64,000 nucleotides of DNA from Betaproteobacteria bacterium (GTDB taxonomy: Bacteria; Pseudomonadota; Gammaproteobacteria; Burkholderiales; Methylophilaceae). Of this stretch, positions 33,793-44,641 are shown piece by piece. The notes under the pieces are model-generated. The model searched no databases and was not told where the DNA came from. It saw only the letters and a list, made by a program, of their open reading frames with translations. Each line of letters opens with the position of its first letter. Positions within the stretch are counted from its first letter, which is position 1. The position numbers and the translations under genes were made by a program. Location: the NCBI GenBank assembly GCA_016867975.1, contig VGIC01000002.1, positions 38,648 through 102,647 on the forward strand, read 5' to 3'.

Positions 33793-34161
33793 ATGATTCA
33801 AATGCAATCTCGGCTGGAAGTTGCCGATAATACCGGTGCGCGCTCTGTGCAGTGCATCAAGGTGTTGGGCGGTTCTAAGCGTCGTTACGCTGGTATTGGC
33901 GATATCATCAAGGTGAGCATCAAGGATGCTGCGCCGCGTGGTCGCGTTAAAAAAGGCGAGGTTTATAGTGCTGTAGTTGTTCGCACTGCTAAGGGTGTGC
34001 GTCGTCCGGATGGCTCTTTGGTTAAGTTCGATGGTAATGCTGCAGTTCTGTTGAATAACAAATTGGAACCAATTGGCACTCGTATTTTTGGGCCAGTGAC
34101 TCGTGAATTACGTTCAGAAAAATTCATGAAAATCGTTTCATTAGCACCAGAAGTGTTGTAG
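33793..34161 (+). CDS. rplN: 50S ribosomal protein L14
   Basis: [33 protein letters not shown] (122 aa). Confidence 0.98.
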   Translation: MIQMQSRLEVADNTGARSVQCIKVLGGSKRRYAGIGDIIKVSIKDAAPRGRVKKGEVYSAVVVRTAKGVRRPDGSLVKFDGNAAVLLNNKLEPIGTRIFGPVTRELRSEKFMKIVSLAPEVL

Positions 34162-34169
34162 GAGCTCAC

Positions 34170-34487
34170 ATGGCTAAAATTCGCAAGGGTGATCAAGTCA
34201 TCCTAAATACAGGTAAAGATAAGGGTAAGCAAGGTACGGTTTTAAGTATTCTTGATTCTGGCAAGGTGGTTGTGGAAGGTCTTAACTTGGTTAAGAAGCA
34301 TGCAAAACCAAACCCGATGAAAGGTATTGCTGGTGGTATTGTGGCTAAAGAAATGCCTATCGATATCTCAAACGTTGCTTTATATAACAGTGCGACCCAA
34401 AAAGGTGATCGCGTAGGCTTTAAGACATTGGATGATGGTCGCAAGATTCGCGTATTTAAATCTAATGGCGAAGCGGTTGACGCATAG
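34170..34487 (+). CDS. rplX: 50S ribosomal protein L24
   Basis: 105 aa; [23 protein letters not shown]. Confidence 0.98.
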   Translation: MAKIRKGDQVILNTGKDKGKQGTVLSILDSGKVVVEGLNLVKKHAKPNPMKGIAGGIVAKEMPIDISNVALYNSATQKGDRVGFKTLDDGRKIRVFKSNGEAVDA

Positions 34488-34495
34488 GAAGAATC

Positions 34496-35035
34496 ATGGC
34501 GCGTTTAAAACAATTTTATAAAGATTCAATCGTCAAGTCGATGATGGAGCAATTTGGTTACACCTCAGTGATGCAGGTGCCTCGTATTGAAAAAATCACC
34601 TTGAATATGGGTGTGGGTGAGGCTGTTGCAGATAAGAAAGTTATGGAGCATGCGGTTTCTGACATGGAGAAAATTGCCGGTCAGAAGGCGGTTGTCACAA
34701 AGGCTAAAAAGTCTGTGGCTTCATTTAAGATCCGTGATGACTATCCTGTTGGTTGCAAAGTGACTTTGCGTCGCGAGCGTATGTATGAATTCTTGGATCG
34801 TCTGGTAACGGTTTCGATTCCACGTATTCGTGACTTCCGTGGTATTTCTGCAAAATCATTTGATGGACGTGGCAATTACAACATGGGTGTTAAAGAGCAA
34901 ATCATTTTTCCTGAGATCGAGTATGACAAGATTGATGCGATTCGCGGGATGAATATCACTATCACTACAACAGCGAAAACGGATGAAGAGGCAAAGGCTT
35001 TGCTATCTGCATTTAGTTTTCCGTTCAGGGGTTAA
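34496..35035 (+). CDS. rplE: 50S ribosomal protein L5
   Basis: 179 aa; [22 protein letters not shown]. Confidence 0.99.
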   Translation: MARLKQFYKDSIVKSMMEQFGYTSVMQVPRIEKITLNMGVGEAVADKKVMEHAVSDMEKIAGQKAVVTKAKKSVASFKIRDDYPVGCKVTLRRERMYEFLDRLVTVSIPRIRDFRGISAKSFDGRGNYNMGVKEQIIFPEIEYDKIDAIRGMNITITTTAKTDEEAKALLSAFSFPFRG

Positions 35036-35038
35036 GAC

Positions 35039-35344
35039 ATGGCTAAAACCTGTATGACAGAGCGTGAACTTAAGCGTCGCGCAACCGTGGCTAAATATGC
35101 AGCTAAGCGTGCTGCATTGGAAGCTATTGTTAATGATGAAAAAGCGGCGCCTGAGGCACGTTATGAGGCTCGTTTGAAAATTCAGGCTTTGCCGCGTAAC
35201 TCAAGTCCAGTGCGTTTGCGTAACCGCTGCTCATTGACTGGTCGCCCACGTGGTGTGTTTAGTAAATTTGGTATTGCGCGTAACAAGTTGCGCGATTTGA
35301 TGATGAGTGGCCAAGTGCCAGGCGTCACTAAAGCCAGCTGGTAA
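35039..35344 (+). CDS. rpsN: 30S ribosomal protein S14
   Basis: 101 aa; [36 protein letters not shown]. Confidence 0.99.
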   Translation: MAKTCMTERELKRRATVAKYAAKRAALEAIVNDEKAAPEARYEARLKIQALPRNSSPVRLRNRCSLTGRPRGVFSKFGIARNKLRDLMMSGQVPGVTKASW

Positions 35345-35359
35345 TAAGAGGATAGAACG

Positions 35360-35755
35360 ATGAGTATGAGTGATCCGATTGCCGATATGTTGACGCGCAT
35401 TCGCAATGCGCAACTGGTCAACAAACCGGCGGTGTCTATGCCTTCTTCGAATGTTAAGTCTGCTATTGCTAGCGTGCTTAAGGATGAAGGGTATATCGAA
35501 GATTTTTCTGTGCAAAAAGATGGCAATAAAGCCACTTTAAGTATTAGTCTTAAGTATTATGCCGGTCGCCCTGTAATTGAGCGTATCCAGCGTGTAAGTA
35601 AGCCTGGTTTGCGCATCTACAAAGGTAGTCAAGAGATTCCAAAAGTAATGAATGGTCTTGGTGTGACAATTATGTCTACATCCAGGGGTGTGATGACTGA
35701 TCGTAAAGCACAAGTTGCCGGTGTCGGTGGTGAAGTGTTGTGCGTAGTGGCTTAA
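35360..35755 (+). CDS. rpsH: 30S ribosomal protein S8
   Basis: 131 aa; [18 protein letters not shown]. Confidence 0.99.
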   Translation: MSMSDPIADMLTRIRNAQLVNKPAVSMPSSNVKSAIASVLKDEGYIEDFSVQKDGNKATLSISLKYYAGRPVIERIQRVSKPGLRIYKGSQEIPKVMNGLGVTIMSTSRGVMTDRKAQVAGVGGEVLCVVA

Positions 35756-35765
35756 GGAGAAGCAA

Positions 35766-36299
35766 ATGTCACGTGTTGCTAAAAATCCTGTTGCTATTCC
35801 TGCTAAGGTTGACGTTTCATTGAGCGCAAGTGCTATTGATGTGAGCGGTCCTTTAGGTAAATTAAGTCATCCATTGACTGGTGCGGTTGTACTTAAGCGC
35901 GATGGTGATGCGATTACATTTGCAGCTGCGAATGATGATCAGCATTCACGAGCGATGTCAGGTACGATTCGTGCGTTGGTTGCTAATATGGTGAAGGGTG
36001 TGTCAGAAGGCTTTACCCGCAAATTAACTTTGGTAGGTGTTGGTTATAAGGCTGCAGCTCAAGGTCAGATGTTGAATCTTGAGTTGGGCTATTCACACCC
36101 TATTAATTACAAAATGCCTGCTGGCATTGCGGTGCAAACACCGTCTCAAACAGAAATCGTGTTGACGGGTGTTGATAAACAAGTGCTTGGTCAAGTGGCA
36201 GCGGAGATTCGCGCTTATCGTGCTCCTGAACCTTATAAAGGTAAGGGTGTTCGCTATGCGGATGAGGTTGTTGTGATTAAAGAAACCAAGAAGAAATAA
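35766..36299 (+). CDS. rplF: 50S ribosomal protein L6
   Basis: 177 aa; [31 protein letters not shown]. Confidence 0.99.
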   Translation: MSRVAKNPVAIPAKVDVSLSASAIDVSGPLGKLSHPLTGAVVLKRDGDAITFAAANDDQHSRAMSGTIRALVANMVKGVSEGFTRKLTLVGVGYKAAAQGQMLNLELGYSHPINYKMPAGIAVQTPSQTEIVLTGVDKQVLGQVAAEIRAYRAPEPYKGKGVRYADEVVVIKETKKK

Positions 36300-36309
36300 G
36301 GCTGAAAAA

Positions 36310-36663
36310 ATGAACAACGTAAATAATCGCTTGCGTCGCGCACGTAAAACCCGTGCCAAAATTGCAGAGCTTAAAGTTACTCGCTTGACTGTGCACCGTA
36401 CTAATACGCACATTTATGCGCAAATTATTGCTGAAACAGGCGATAAGGTAATTGCTAGTGCTTCTACAGTCGAGGCAGATGTTCGTAAAAATATCAAGAA
36501 TGGTGGCAATGTTGATGCTGCTGCTGCAATCGGTAAGAGAATTGCAGAGAAGGCTAAGGCTGCTGGTGTAACCAGCGTTGCTTTTGACCGTTCTGGTTAT
36601 AAATATCATGGCCGTATCAAAGCGTTGGCAGAGGCTGCCCGCGAAAACGGCTTGTCCTTCTAA
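36310..36663 (+). CDS. rplR: 50S ribosomal protein L18
   Basis: 117 aa; [32 protein letters not shown]. Confidence 0.98.
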   Translation: MNNVNNRLRRARKTRAKIAELKVTRLTVHRTNTHIYAQIIAETGDKVIASASTVEADVRKNIKNGGNVDAAAAIGKRIAEKAKAAGVTSVAFDRSGYKYHGRIKALAEAARENGLSF

Positions 36664-36690
36664 TTGGTCTGATTGCTAAAGAGGTTAATG

Positions 36691-37203
36691 ATGGCAAAAG
36701 AAATGGAACAGCAACAGCAGCAGACTGATGGTTTGCGCGAAAAGATGATCTCAGTCAACCGTGTTAGTAAAACGGTTAAAGGGGGTCGTATTATGAGTTT
36801 TGCCGCACTTACAGTGGTGGGTGATGGTGATGGCGCAGTCGGTATGGGTAAAGGTAAAGCACGTGAGGTTCCGGTTGCTGTGCAAAAGGCAATGGATGAA
36901 GCTCGTCGTGGCATGCTGAAGATTAATTTAACAAACGGTACATTGCATCATGCTGTTACAGGGGTGCACGGCGCGGCTAAAGTGTTTATCCAGCCTGCGT
37001 CAGAAGGTACAGGTATCATCGCGGGTGGCGCAATGCGTGCGATCTTCGAAGTGATGGGTGTGACTAACGTTGTTGCTAAATGTATCGGTTCTACCAATCC
37101 ATACAACTTGGTTCGCGCAACTTTAAATGGCTTGGAATCCATGAGTACGCCAGCAGAAATTGCGGCTAAGCGTGGTAAGACGGTCGAAGAAATCAGAGGC
37201 TAA
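36691..37203 (+). CDS. rpsE: 30S ribosomal protein S5
   Basis: [48 protein letters not shown]. Confidence 0.98.
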   Translation: MAKEMEQQQQQTDGLREKMISVNRVSKTVKGGRIMSFAALTVVGDGDGAVGMGKGKAREVPVAVQKAMDEARRGMLKINLTNGTLHHAVTGVHGAAKVFIQPASEGTGIIAGGAMRAIFEVMGVTNVVAKCIGSTNPYNLVRATLNGLESMSTPAEIAAKRGKTVEEIRG

Positions 37204-37205
37204 TC

Positions 37206-37403
37206 ATGGCTAAAGCAAAAAAAGAAGCATCAACTATCAAGGTAACGTTAGTAAGAAGTGTTATCGGTCGTATTGAAGCACATAAGGCTACTGTAAAGGG
37301 CTTGGGTCTGCGTCGTATGCACCACACAGTTGAGTTACAAGATACACCAGCAATCCGCGGCATGATTAATGCTGTTGGCTATCTCTTAAAGGTAGAAGCA
37401 TAA
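37206..37403 (+). CDS. rpmD: 50S ribosomal protein L30
   Basis: 65 aa; [33 protein letters not shown]. Confidence 0.98.
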   Translation: MAKAKKEASTIKVTLVRSVIGRIEAHKATVKGLGLRRMHHTVELQDTPAIRGMINAVGYLLKVEA

Positions 37404-37843
37404 TGCAATTAAATTCTATTAAGCCTGCAGAAGGCGCAAAAAAAGAACGTCGTCGCGTTGGTCGCGGCATCGGTTCTGGTTTAGGTAAAACGGCTGGCCG
37501 TGGTCATAAGGGTCAGAAATCGCGTACTGGTGGTTTTCATAAGGTAGGTTTTGAGGGCGGTCAAATGCCGATTCAACGTCGCTTGCCAAAGCGTGGCTTC
37601 AAGTCATTGACTCAAGCTGATACAGCACACGTGCGCACCAGTGAGCTAGCTTTGATTCCAAATGAAGTGATTGATTTGTTGGCTTTGAAAGCTGCAAATA
37701 TCGTTTCTGGTACAGTGAGGGCGGCTAAGATCTACCTATCTGGCGAAGTGACTAAAAAGTACAATATCCAGGGTTTGCTTTTGACTAAAGGCGCTCGCGC
37801 TGCAGTTGAGGCAGCTGGTGGTAAAGTGCTAGAAGCAGCTTAA
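37403..37843 (+). CDS. rplO: 50S ribosomal protein L15
   Basis: 146 aa; [28 protein letters not shown]. Confidence 0.99.
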   Translation: MQLNSIKPAEGAKKERRRVGRGIGSGLGKTAGRGHKGQKSRTGGFHKVGFEGGQMPIQRRLPKRGFKSLTQADTAHVRTSELALIPNEVIDLLALKAANIVSGTVRAAKIYLSGEVTKKYNIQGLLLTKGARAAVEAAGGKVLEAA

Positions 37844-37854
37844 GAGTTGACATC

Positions 37855-39171
37855 TTGGCACAAGAAGGTCTATTAAAAACTGCAGCAAAAATGGGCGAGC
37901 TGAAAAGTCGCCTATTTTTTGTTTTGGGTGCTTTGATTGTGTATCGTTTAGGTGCACATATTCCTGTTCCCGGTATTGATCCGGTTGTCTTGGCAAAGCT
38001 TTTTGAGTCGCAAAGTGGTGGCATTTTGGGGATGTTTAATATGTTCTCAGGTGGAGCGCTTTCGCGATTCACAGTCTTTGCATTAGGGATTATGCCGTAT
38101 ATCTCTGCTTCAATTATTATGCAATTGTTGGCCGCAGTTTCCCCACAGTTGGAGCAGTTGAAGAAAGAGGGTGAAGCGGGTCGACGTGCGATCACCAAAT
38201 ACACGCGTTACGGTACGGTGCTGTTGGCAACATTTCAGGCGCTAGGTATTGCAATCATGTTGGAAGCTCAGCCTGGTCTGGTGTTGGATCCTGGCATGAC
38301 GTTCAGGTTGACGGCTGTCATCACCTTGGTTTGTGGCACGATGTTCCTGATGTGGTTGGGTGAGCAGATTACGGAGCGCGGTATCGGTAATGGTATTTCG
38401 ATCATTATCTTTGCTGGTATCGTTGCAGGCTTGCCTAGAGCAATCGGCTCTACCGCTGAGATGGTCAATACGGGTGCATTTAGTATACCTTTGGCGTTCT
38501 TCTTGTTGGTTGCTACAGTGCTAGTAACCGCGCTGGTGGTGTTTGTTGAGCGTGGTCAACGTAAGATTACGGTCAATTACGCTAAGCGTCAGGTGGGTAA
38601 CAAGATTTATGGTGGTCAAACAACGCATTTGCCACTGAAGCTCAATATGGCTGGCGTGATTCCACCTATTTTTGCATCGAGCATTATTTTGTTCCCTGCA
38701 ACATTAGCTGGCTGGTTTGGTGGTAGTGAGCGGATGTACTGGCTGAAAGATGTTGCGGCTGCATTGTCTCCAGGGCAGCCAATCTACATTTTCCTGTTTG
38801 CGGCAGCGATTGTGTTCTTTTGTTTCTTTTATACTGCCTTGCAGTTTAATCCAAAGGATACTGCAGACAATTTGAAAAAAAGTGGTGCTTTTATTCCTGG
38901 TATTAGACCAGGTGATCAGACGGCGAAATACATAGATCGTATCATGGGGCGATTGACTCTTGTTGGGGCTACCTACATCACGCTAGTGTGCTTATTGCCA
39001 GAGTTTTTGATCTTGAAATTCAATACACCATTTTATTTTGGGGGCACATCGCTGTTGATTATTGTGGTAGTGACCATGGACTTTATGGTGCAGGTGCAGT
39101 CTCATTTGATGTCTCATCAATATGAGGGATTGCTTAGGAAAGCTAACTTTAAAGGTAACGCGTTGCGTTAA
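37855..39171 (+). CDS. secY: Preprotein translocase subunit SecY
   Basis: 438 aa, TTG start; [15 protein letters not shown], multiple TM segments. Confidence 0.98.
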   Translation: MAQEGLLKTAAKMGELKSRLFFVLGALIVYRLGAHIPVPGIDPVVLAKLFESQSGGILGMFNMFSGGALSRFTVFALGIMPYISASIIMQLLAAVSPQLEQLKKEGEAGRRAITKYTRYGTVLLATFQALGIAIMLEAQPGLVLDPGMTFRLTAVITLVCGTMFLMWLGEQITERGIGNGISIIIFAGIVAGLPRAIGSTAEMVNTGAFSIPLAFFLLVATVLVTALVVFVERGQRKITVNYAKRQVGNKIYGGQTTHLPLKLNMAGVIPPIFASSIILFPATLAGWFGGSERMYWLKDVAAALSPGQPIYIFLFAAAIVFFCFFYTALQFNPKDTADNLKKSGAFIPGIRPGDQTAKYIDRIMGRLTLVGATYITLVCLLPEFLILKFNTPFYFGGTSLLIIVVVTMDFMVQVQSHLMSHQYEGLLRKANFKGNALR

Positions 39172-39182
39172 GTAGTTTTAGC

Positions 39183-39401
39183 ATGGCTAAGGAAGATAGA
39201 ATTGAGATGCAGGGGGAGATTCTAGAGAATCTTCCAAATGCAACATTTAGGGTGAAGTTGGAAAATGGTCACGTTGTATTAGGCTATATATCAGGCAAAA
39301 TGCGTATGCACTACATTCGTATATTGCCTGGTGACAAAGTGACCGTAGAAATGACCCCTTATGATTTATCACGCGCGCGAATCACTTTCCGTGCTAAGTA
39401 G
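39183..39401 (+). CDS. infA: Translation initiation factor IF-1
   Basis: 72 aa; [48 protein letters not shown]. Confidence 0.99.
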   Translation: MAKEDRIEMQGEILENLPNATFRVKLENGHVVLGYISGKMRMHYIRILPGDKVTVEMTPYDLSRARITFRAK

Positions 39402-39445
39402 ACATAAGCGTGGTTGAAAACAGTTTGGTAGCAATGGAGTGAAAT

Positions 39446-39559
39446 ATGAGAGTTCGTGCATCAGTAAAGGCTTTGTGCCGTAATTGTAAGGTTGTTCGTC
39501 GTCGTGGCGTAGTGCGTATTATTTGTACTGACCCACGTCACAAGCAACGTCAAGGTTAA
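39446..39559 (+). CDS. rpmJ: 50S ribosomal protein L36 (not in ORF track)
   Basis: Read directly: [37 protein letters not shown] (37 aa). Confidence 0.97.
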   Translation: MRVRASVKALCRNCKVVRRRGVVRIICTDPRHKQRQG

Positions 39560-39652
39560 TTGATTCATATCAATAACTTGGGTTAATTAGTAACAGTATC
39601 AAAGTTACTAAGAGTTGGTCAAAGAGGTTATTTGATCAGAAGATTTTTTAAT

Positions 39653-39681
39653 TTGATAAAGAATGGTTTTCCTGATAAAAT
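39653..39681 (+). promoter_or_regulatory. Putative sigma70 promoter of the alpha operon (upstream of rpsM)
   Basis: TTGATA - 17 nt - TAAAAT, 52 nt before the rpsM ATG. Confidence 0.65.
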
Positions 39682-39733
39682 CTGCGGCTTTTTCGAAGTT
39701 GCCGATTTGGGCAAGCCTGGTTTGGAGTAGAGA

Positions 39734-40096
39734 ATGGCGCGTATTGCTGGGGTAAATATCCCAAATAACAAACATGCGGAGATCGCGTTGACAGCGATTT
39801 ACGGAATTGGTCGTGATACAGCACAGAAGATTTGTGCTGCAGCTGGTGTGGAGCCAACTGTAAAAATGAAAGATTTGAATGACGCAGATGTTGATAAGCT
39901 GCGTGATGAAGTTGGCAAATACAAAGTTGAAGGTGACCTGCGTCGCGAAGTGTCTATGAACATCAAGCGTCTGATGGATTTGGGTTGCTACCGCGGTATT
40001 CGTCACCGCCGTGGTTTGCCAGTGCGCGGACAGCGTACCAAAACAAATGCCCGTACTCGTAAGGGTCCAGTTAAAGCGATTAAACAGTCTAAATAA
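39734..40096 (+). CDS. rpsM: 30S ribosomal protein S13
   Basis: 120 aa; [26 protein letters not shown]. Confidence 0.99.
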   Translation: MARIAGVNIPNNKHAEIALTAIYGIGRDTAQKICAAAGVEPTVKMKDLNDADVDKLRDEVGKYKVEGDLRREVSMNIKRLMDLGCYRGIRHRRGLPVRGQRTKTNARTRKGPVKAIKQSK

Positions 40097-40156
40097 TTAA
40101 GTTTAGTTAGATTGCTTGAAAATTTTTGTAAGATTTATCGGTAAGGAAACTGCAAC

Positions 40157-40546
40157 ATGGCAAAAGCTAATGTACGCGTAAGAAAGAAAGTTAAAAAGAA
40201 CATTGCAGAGGGCATCGCTCACGTGCACGCGTCTTTTAACAATACCATCATCACTATTACTGACCGTCAAGGCAATGCTTTGTCATGGGCAACTTCAGGT
40301 GGTCAAGGTTTTAAGGGTTCACGTAAGAGTACACCATTTGCTGCTCAGGTGGCAGCAGAGGTGGCTGGTAAGTCAGCACAAGAAAGTGGAGTTAAGAATT
40401 TAGAGGTGCGTATTAAGGGCCCAGGACCAGGTCGTGAATCTGCTGTGCGCGCACTGAATGCAGCTGGATTTAAAATTACCAGCATTACTGATGTGACGCC
40501 TGTTCCGCATAACGGATGCCGTCCACCCAAAAAACGTCGCATTTAA
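40157..40546 (+). CDS. rpsK: 30S ribosomal protein S11
   Basis: 129 aa; [18 protein letters not shown]. Confidence 0.99.
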   Translation: MAKANVRVRKKVKKNIAEGIAHVHASFNNTIITITDRQGNALSWATSGGQGFKGSRKSTPFAAQVAAEVAGKSAQESGVKNLEVRIKGPGPGRESAVRALNAAGFKITSITDVTPVPHNGCRPPKKRRI

Positions 40547-40572
40547 GCGCAAAAGATTACTGGAGAATTATC

Positions 40573-41202
40573 TTGGCTAGAAATTTAGACCCTAAATGCC
40601 GTCAGTGCCGTCGCGAAGGCGAGAAGCTTTTCTTGAAAGCTGAAAAATGTTTCACTGACAAATGTGCTATTGAAAAACGCAACTTTGCTCCTGGACAACA
40701 TGGTCAACGTCGTAATCAGCGCTTGTCTGACTATGGTGTGCAGTTGCGTGAGAAGCAAAAGGTGCGCCGTATCTATGGTGTGTTAGAGGCGCAATTCAGA
40801 AGCTACTACGCAGAGGCGGATCGTCAAAAAGGCATTACAGGTGAGAACCTTTTGCAATTGTTGGAATGTCGTTTGGATAACGTAACGTACAGAATGGGCT
40901 TGGGCGGTTCACGCACAGAAGCTCGTCAAATCGTGCGTCACAACAGCATCTTGGTTAATGGTAAGCGCGTTAACATCCCTTCATATCAAGTGAAGGCTGG
41001 TGATGTGGTCAGTGTTGCTGATGCAGCTAAATCACAGTTACGTATTAAGAGTGCAGTTGAAGCAGCTGCTCAGCGTGGTTTCCCGGAATGGCTTGATGTT
41101 GATGTTAAAGCTTTAAAAGGGACATTCAAAGCTAAACCTCAGCGCGACGAGTTGTCCCCAACCATCAATGAGTCTTTGGTGGTTGAGCTTTACTCTAAGT
41201 AA
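40573..41202 (+). CDS. rpsD: 30S ribosomal protein S4
   Basis: (TTG)[25 protein letters not shown], 209 aa; ORF track start 40516 overlaps rpsK and is too early. Confidence 0.97.
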   Translation: MARNLDPKCRQCRREGEKLFLKAEKCFTDKCAIEKRNFAPGQHGQRRNQRLSDYGVQLREKQKVRRIYGVLEAQFRSYYAEADRQKGITGENLLQLLECRLDNVTYRMGLGGSRTEARQIVRHNSILVNGKRVNIPSYQVKAGDVVSVADAAKSQLRIKSAVEAAAQRGFPEWLDVDVKALKGTFKAKPQRDELSPTINESLVVELYSK

Positions 41203-41303
41203 TTACGATATAGCTTGTGAAGTTAGTGGGCCGTATGGCGGTTCGCTAACTTATGCATTTTGTGGATAAGGTCCACTGTAAATCCAATATAAAAGGTATC
41301 ACT

Positions 41304-42290
41304 ATGAAAAACAGTCCTACCGAATACTTAAAGCCACGCGTTGTTGATGTTGAGGTGTTGTCTCCATTGCGCGCGCGCGTGACACTCGAGCCTATGGAGC
41401 GAGGTTTTGGGTATACGCTTGGCAATGCCTTGCGCCGAGTCCTGCTTTCCTCTATTCCTGGTTATGCAATTACAGAAGTTAAAATTGATGGTGTTGTGCA
41501 TGAGTATTCAACCATTGATGGCGTTCAAGAAGATGTTGTTGATATCCTGCTTAATCTTAAGGGTGTTGCGTTGAAGCTCAACACAAAATCTGAAACGATT
41601 CTTAAGTTGAATAAATCGGTTGAGGGTGTTGTGACAGCAGGTGATTTTGAAACAGGTCATGATGCTGAAATTGTAAATCCTAATCATGTGATTGCACACC
41701 TGACAAAGGGCGGCAAGCTCAATCTGGAAGTTAAAGTAGAGATGGGTCGTGGCTATCAGCCTGTACCTTCGCGTCAGAAGACTAACGACGAAGATCGCGT
41801 TTTAGGCTTTATTATGGTAGATGCATCGTTCAGTCCAATCAATAAAGTTAGCTACTATGTAGATAGCGCTCGTGTTGAGCAACGTACTGACTTGGATAAG
41901 TTGGTGATGGATGTTGAAACGAACGGCATCATTGAACCTGAACAAGCAATCCGTGATGCGGCACATATCCTGATGGGTCAATTATCTGTCTTTGCTGACT
42001 TGGAAGGTGCTCCGAGCGAGGTTGAAGTTAAAGCTGCGCCACAAGTGGATCCGATTTTGTTGCGTCCCGTTGATGATTTAGAGTTGACAGTGCGTTCAGC
42101 AAACTGCCTGAAAGCAGAAAACATATACTACATTGGGGATTTGATCCAACGTACTGAGAATGAGCTGTTGAAGGCTCCAAACTTGGGCCGTAAGTCACTG
42201 AATGAAATTAAGGATGTATTGGCATCACGTGGCTTGACATTGGGTATGAAATTGGAAAATTGGCCTCCAGTTGGCCTCGAAAAAGCTTAA
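41304..42290 (+). CDS. rpoA: DNA-directed RNA polymerase subunit alpha
   Basis: [53 protein letters not shown]. Confidence 0.99.
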   Translation: MKNSPTEYLKPRVVDVEVLSPLRARVTLEPMERGFGYTLGNALRRVLLSSIPGYAITEVKIDGVVHEYSTIDGVQEDVVDILLNLKGVALKLNTKSETILKLNKSVEGVVTAGDFETGHDAEIVNPNHVIAHLTKGGKLNLEVKVEMGRGYQPVPSRQKTNDEDRVLGFIMVDASFSPINKVSYYVDSARVEQRTDLDKLVMDVETNGIIEPEQAIRDAAHILMGQLSVFADLEGAPSEVEVKAAPQVDPILLRPVDDLELTVRSANCLKAENIYYIGDLIQRTENELLKAPNLGRKSLNEIKDVLASRGLTLGMKLENWPPVGLEKA

Positions 42291-42326
42291 TTTAAGCTAA
42301 TTAATTAGGATAGATAAGGAATTACT

Positions 42327-42716
42327 ATGCGTCACGGTAATAGCAATCGCAAATTAAATCGTACTAGCAGCCATCGCGCAGCCATGTTTCGTAACATGAC
42401 CGTGTCTCTGCTGAATCACGAAGTTATCAAAACAACTTTACCTAAGGCAAAAGAGTTGCGTAAATTCGTTGAGCCGTTAATTACTTTAAGCAAAACAGCG
42501 ACTTTGGCTAATCGTCGATTGGCCTTCGATCGCACACGTGATCGTGATATCGTTGGCAAACTGTTCAATGAATTGGGGCCGCGTTACAACACACGTAATG
42601 GTGGTTATCTGCGCATTCTGAAATGCGGTTTCCGCAATGGCGATAATGCACCTATGGCTTTCGTAGAGCTGGTTGATCGTCCAGAGACGGCAGCGGAAGT
42701 TGTATCAGCAGAATAA
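42327..42716 (+). CDS. rplQ: 50S ribosomal protein L17
   Basis: 129 aa; [24 protein letters not shown]. Confidence 0.99.
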   Translation: MRHGNSNRKLNRTSSHRAAMFRNMTVSLLNHEVIKTTLPKAKELRKFVEPLITLSKTATLANRRLAFDRTRDRDIVGKLFNELGPRYNTRNGGYLRILKCGFRNGDNAPMAFVELVDRPETAAEVVSAE

Positions 42717-42737
42717 ATGAATTACCAGCAGTAAAAG

Positions 42738-42764
42738 AAGCCAGCTAAACGCTGGCTTTTTTGT
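42738..42764 (+). terminator. Rho-independent terminator after rplQ
   Basis: AAGCCAGC-taaac-GCTGGCTT followed by ttttg. Confidence 0.85.
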
Positions 42765-42785
42765 TTGTCGACAGGGGTTCGCCAT

Positions 42786-43025
42786 CTAAGTGCTAGTGAA
42801 AGCTTCTAAATCGGCATATGAGAATGGCCAGTTTAATTCTTTGAGGTTGCCCATATGGAGTACCACGGGAATGGTTAAGCCGTAGCGTTCAATTAGTTCA
42901 TTCTGTTCGCTAATTTCGACTATTTGCCATTGGATGTCATATTTGTCTGCTAGCTTATTAAGCATGACTTCCGCTTGTTCGCATAAGTGGCAGTGTGTAG
43001 TGGAGTAAATGGTGAGTTTTACCAT
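42786..43025 (-). CDS. Glutaredoxin-like family protein
   Basis: 79 aa; VKLTIYSTTHCHLCEQAEVML (CxxC), IPVVLHMG cis-Pro. Confidence 0.85.
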   Translation of the reverse strand: MVKLTIYSTTHCHLCEQAEVMLNKLADKYDIQWQIVEISEQNELIERYGLTIPVVLHMGNLKELNWPFSYADLEAFTST

Positions 43026-43171
43026 GGCGCTACAGGATCTATGCAGATGTTACATTGGTAAATTTTTAAAGAAATGTTGGTCAAACGTTTCGATTTTAAA
43101 GCTAAATAAATCATAATGTCATCTTCGACTCAGGTTGTAGCTACAACGGTTAAATAATAATACGATACATC

Positions 43172-44608
43172 ATGACAGACATCCAAGAAACTAAAGAGAG
43201 TTTAAGTGCAAGCTTGCAACAGGTGATTGCGCTTTTGGATAAGCACAAGTTGGTAGAGCAACTGGTGCACAATCAGGATATGCCAAAGCATGATTTGGTT
43301 GAATCATTGGGGCATAGAAAAAATCTGGTTGAGTTACAAAGAAAGTTGGATTCATTGCATCCTGCTGATGTGGCTTATATTCTTGAGGCATTGCCACTAG
43401 AGCAGCGCCTAGATGTCTGGGAGTTAGTCAAGGCAGAGCGCGATGGTGATATTCTGCTTGAAGTGTCTGATGCGGTACGGCAGACGTTGATTGCAGACAT
43501 GGACTCCGAAGAGCTGCTGGCAGCTGCTGAGCAACTCGATACGGATGAATTGGCTGATCTTGCCCCTGACCTACCTAAGGATGTGTTTCAGGACTTGCTG
43601 GATAGTCTTGATGCACAAAACCGTGCCCGCCTGCAATCCGCATTGTCTTATTCGGATGATTCGGTTGGCTCAATCATGGATTTTGATATCGTTACTATAC
43701 GTGAAGATATTACACTGGAAGTTGCATTAAGGTATATGCGGCGTTTGGGTGAATTGCCCGACCATACCGATAAATTATTCGTAGTAGATAGAGATGATGT
43801 TTTGCATGGTGTTCTGCCATTAAAGCGATTGGTGGTTAGTGATTTGGATGCGAAAGTCGCGGATGTGATGTCAGAAGATGCCGTGGTTTTTCATCCAGAA
43901 GATATTGCAGATGAGGCAGCAAAGGCTTTTGAACGGTATGATTTGGTGACAGCACCAGTGGTGGATGAGCATCATAAATTGGTTGGTCGTGTGACAGTTG
44001 ATGCGGTGATGGATCTGATTCGTGAGGAAGTCGAAAGTGAGATGCTCTCCATGGCGGGTTTGCGCGAAGAAGAGGATTTCTTTGCGTCGGTATGGAAATC
44101 TGTGCAAAACCGTTGGGCGTGGCTGGCAATCAATCTCGTGACAGCATTGGTTGCATCCCGTGTGATTGGTCTGTTTGAGGGTTCTATAGAAAAAATCGTC
44201 GCGCTGGCAGCGCTCATGCCGATTGTGGCAGGGATAGGTGGCAACTCTGGGAACCAGACCATCACTATGATCGTACGAGGATTGGCATTGGGGCAGGTGG
44301 CTTCGCATAATATGCACTCATTGATTATTAAGGAAATGGGTGTGTCTTTGCTCAATGGGCTGTTATGGGGAGGGGTGCTAGGGGGCATTGCTTATGCGCT
44401 TTATGGCAATTATCAGCTAGGTATCGTGATGATGGCCGCGATGACGCTAAACCTGCTCTTGGCCGCGCTTATGGGAGTGATGATTCCTCTGGTGTTGAAT
44501 AAGGTTGGTCGAGATCCTGCTGTTGGTTCAAGTGTGCTTATTACCGCTGTGACAGATAGTGGGGGCTTTTTTATTTTCTTAGGATTAGCAACTATCTTTC
44601 TTGTTTAA
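43172..44608 (+). CDS. mgtE: Magnesium transporter MgtE
   Basis: 478 aa; MgtE N domain, two CBS domains, GIGGNSGNQTITMIVRGLALG. Confidence 0.95.
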   Translation: MTDIQETKESLSASLQQVIALLDKHKLVEQLVHNQDMPKHDLVESLGHRKNLVELQRKLDSLHPADVAYILEALPLEQRLDVWELVKAERDGDILLEVSDAVRQTLIADMDSEELLAAAEQLDTDELADLAPDLPKDVFQDLLDSLDAQNRARLQSALSYSDDSVGSIMDFDIVTIREDITLEVALRYMRRLGELPDHTDKLFVVDRDDVLHGVLPLKRLVVSDLDAKVADVMSEDAVVFHPEDIADEAAKAFERYDLVTAPVVDEHHKLVGRVTVDAVMDLIREEVESEMLSMAGLREEEDFFASVWKSVQNRWAWLAINLVTALVASRVIGLFEGSIEKIVALAALMPIVAGIGGNSGNQTITMIVRGLALGQVASHNMHSLIIKEMGVSLLNGLLWGGVLGGIAYALYGNYQLGIVMMAAMTLNLLLAALMGVMIPLVLNKVGRDPAVGSSVLITAVTDSGGFFIFLGLATIFLV

Positions 44609-44641
44609 GATCGCTAATAATTTCAAGGCGTGACATTTGCA

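Noticed and set aside
40516-40572. Upstream extension of rpsD in the ORF track
   Set aside because: Overlaps the end of rpsK; S4 proteins start at [11 protein letters not shown], with a TTG start at 40573.
43836-44388. Minus-strand ORFs of 97-148 aa opposite mgtE
   Set aside because: Overlap the conserved mgtE coding sequence; no known domains.
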